From NCBI GenBank assembly GCA_017477935.1, contig JAFVIC010000101.1, forward strand, positions 1-52,889: a DNA stretch of 52,889 nucleotides. Reading direction: 5' to 3'. A program made the translations under genes and the position numbers. Numbering within the stretch: position 1 is the first letter of the stretch; every line of letters begins with the position of its first letter. This DNA is from Akkermansia sp. Its GTDB lineage: Bacteria; Verrucomicrobiota; Verrucomicrobiia; Verrucomicrobiales; Akkermansiaceae. The notes beneath the pieces were generated by a model. That model was not told the DNA's origin and ran no database searches. It saw only the letters and a list, made by a program, of their open reading frames with translations. Shown piece by piece: positions 52,427-52,889 of this stretch.

Positions 52427-52889
52427 AGTGTGGGCATGTCCCATTCCCGCAGTAGAAAACGAAGGCAAAAATGGCATAAGAGAGAGCAGAAAATCCTCAA
52501 TAGTCCAATAAAAGGATTGAGCATGGAGGACAAAAGTCCTACCATGCCCTATATGCTATTAAGGAACTTCAGAATACACCAGACCCGCAGTACAAGTCAA
52601 GGCCAAATTTCGGAATGCGAATATTTTGCGCCTAATCCGGTAGAATGCCCTCGCTGTGAGGCGAGAGATGTCGTATTCTATGACCACTATGAACGCCGAG
52701 CAAACTTTTTGCTCAAAGGTGGGGAGAAGCGGCAGCTTATCATTAAGGCTAAACGCTATAAATGCCCACACTGTGGTCGAGTATTCCGTGAGACCATTGA
52801 AGGGCTCAAGCCGTGGCATCGCAGCAGTATAGAGCTGAGAAAACTTATAGCCGAACGCTATAGGCAAGGCGTATGCAACAAAAACATAG
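52412..52889 (+). mobile_element. Left part of an ISL3-type insertion sequence
   Basis: The segment is much richer in A+T than its surroundings. It opens with GGCTCTTCGTTATAAAGTGT, which resembles the GGCTCTTC ends of ISL3-family elements, and contains an ISL3-type transposase gene in the right orientation. The right end and target duplication lie outside the window. Confidence 0.7.
52436..52889 (+). CDS. ISL3-family transposase, N-terminal 151 residues
   Basis: A DDE transposase whose 3' part lies beyond the window. The visible chain opens with a very basic segment (SHSRSRKRRQKWHKREQK), then a zinc-ribbon of the zf-ISL3 type: CPRC, YERRANFLLKGGEKRQL, RYKCPHCGRVFRE. The start of a helix-turn-helix follows (PWHRSSIELRKLIAERY, then GVCNKN). 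The frame stays open from ATG 52436 to the last base. The basic start is longer than in most ISL3 transposases, so an internal ATG at 52528 is an alternative start. Codon use differs from the host (AT-rich third positions), as expected for an acquired element. Confidence 0.85.
   Translation, partial: MSHSRSRKRRQKWHKREQKILNSPIKGLSMEDKSPTMPYMLLRNFRIHQTRSTSQGQISECEYFAPNPVECPRCEARDVVFYDHYERRANFLLKGGEKRQLIIKAKRYKCPHCGRVFRETIEGLKPWHRSSIELRKLIAERYRQGVCNKNI

Noticed and set aside
1..52889. CRISPR array, prophage or integron
   Set aside because: No regularly spaced repeats, cas genes, phage structural genes or integrase were found. The only mobile element is the IS at the right end.

Overview
The window joins two unrelated genomes. 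Positions 1 to about 3190 look like a gut Firmicute (Clostridia). Genes there have AGGAGG ribosome binding sites and sigma70-type promoters. They are a partial prolyl-tRNA synthetase, a glycoside hydrolase family 2 enzyme, a 60-residue orphan, and the first 15 or so codons of what looks like an iron-sulfur L-serine dehydratase. At 3188-3197 this stops inside a gene and runs into the middle of a reversed GAPDH gene. Everything after that is GC-rich and looks like Verrucomicrobiota, probably Akkermansiaceae: a CoaE-Rho fusion, a DUF5069-like protein, a small AP2-like protein, a TIGR03790 protein and weak or absent Shine-Dalgarno sequences. The join is most simply an assembly or library chimera.

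Layout of the verrucomicrobial part. (a) 3.2-4.0 kb: truncated gapA, tRNA-Arg(CCG) and its terminator. (b) 4.1-11.0 kb: an addB-addA-like helicase-nuclease pair for double-strand break repair. (c) 11.0-19.5 kb: a multi-pass membrane protein diverging from a four-gene run. That run holds a DUF5069-like protein, a tail-anchored proline-rich protein, a tandem-fused RND adaptor and an AcrB-type pump. (d) 19.6-30.1 kb: a phosphate island with phoB, an OprP/O-like porin, pstS, the reversed pstCAB-phoU operon, phoR and a PiT transporter with a PhoU-like tail. Three of its intergenic regions share the motif GTGWCRAAAWARNCACAAW. (e) 30.3-41.1 kb: tRNA-Arg(CCT), a four-gene reverse operon containing metF, a forward envelope cluster (pgsA, lipoprotein, M23 peptidase, TPR protein), then a membrane-anchored endonuclease/phosphatase-fold protein and hemB in reverse. 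(f) 41.1-49.1 kb: an RsmA-Nudix fusion, an AP2-like small protein, a TIGR03790 protein, a biotin-less carboxyltransferase, L35, L20 and the CoaE-Rho fusion. (g) 49.3-52.9 kb: an ADP-forming acyl-CoA synthetase, a lipoprotein-Sel1-TM-PIN protein, and the left end of an ISL3-type insertion sequence that cuts a small gene.

The most unusual items are these. The double RND adaptor carries a run of 13-residue repeats. RsmA-Nudix and CoaE-Rho are fusions, and the Rho part has an altered primary RNA-binding motif. The PIN protein appears to span the inner membrane. About eight genes have promoters placed so that the transcript should begin at or a few bases before the start codon (leaderless mRNAs). 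All functional calls come from reading translated sequence by eye; no database search was possible.
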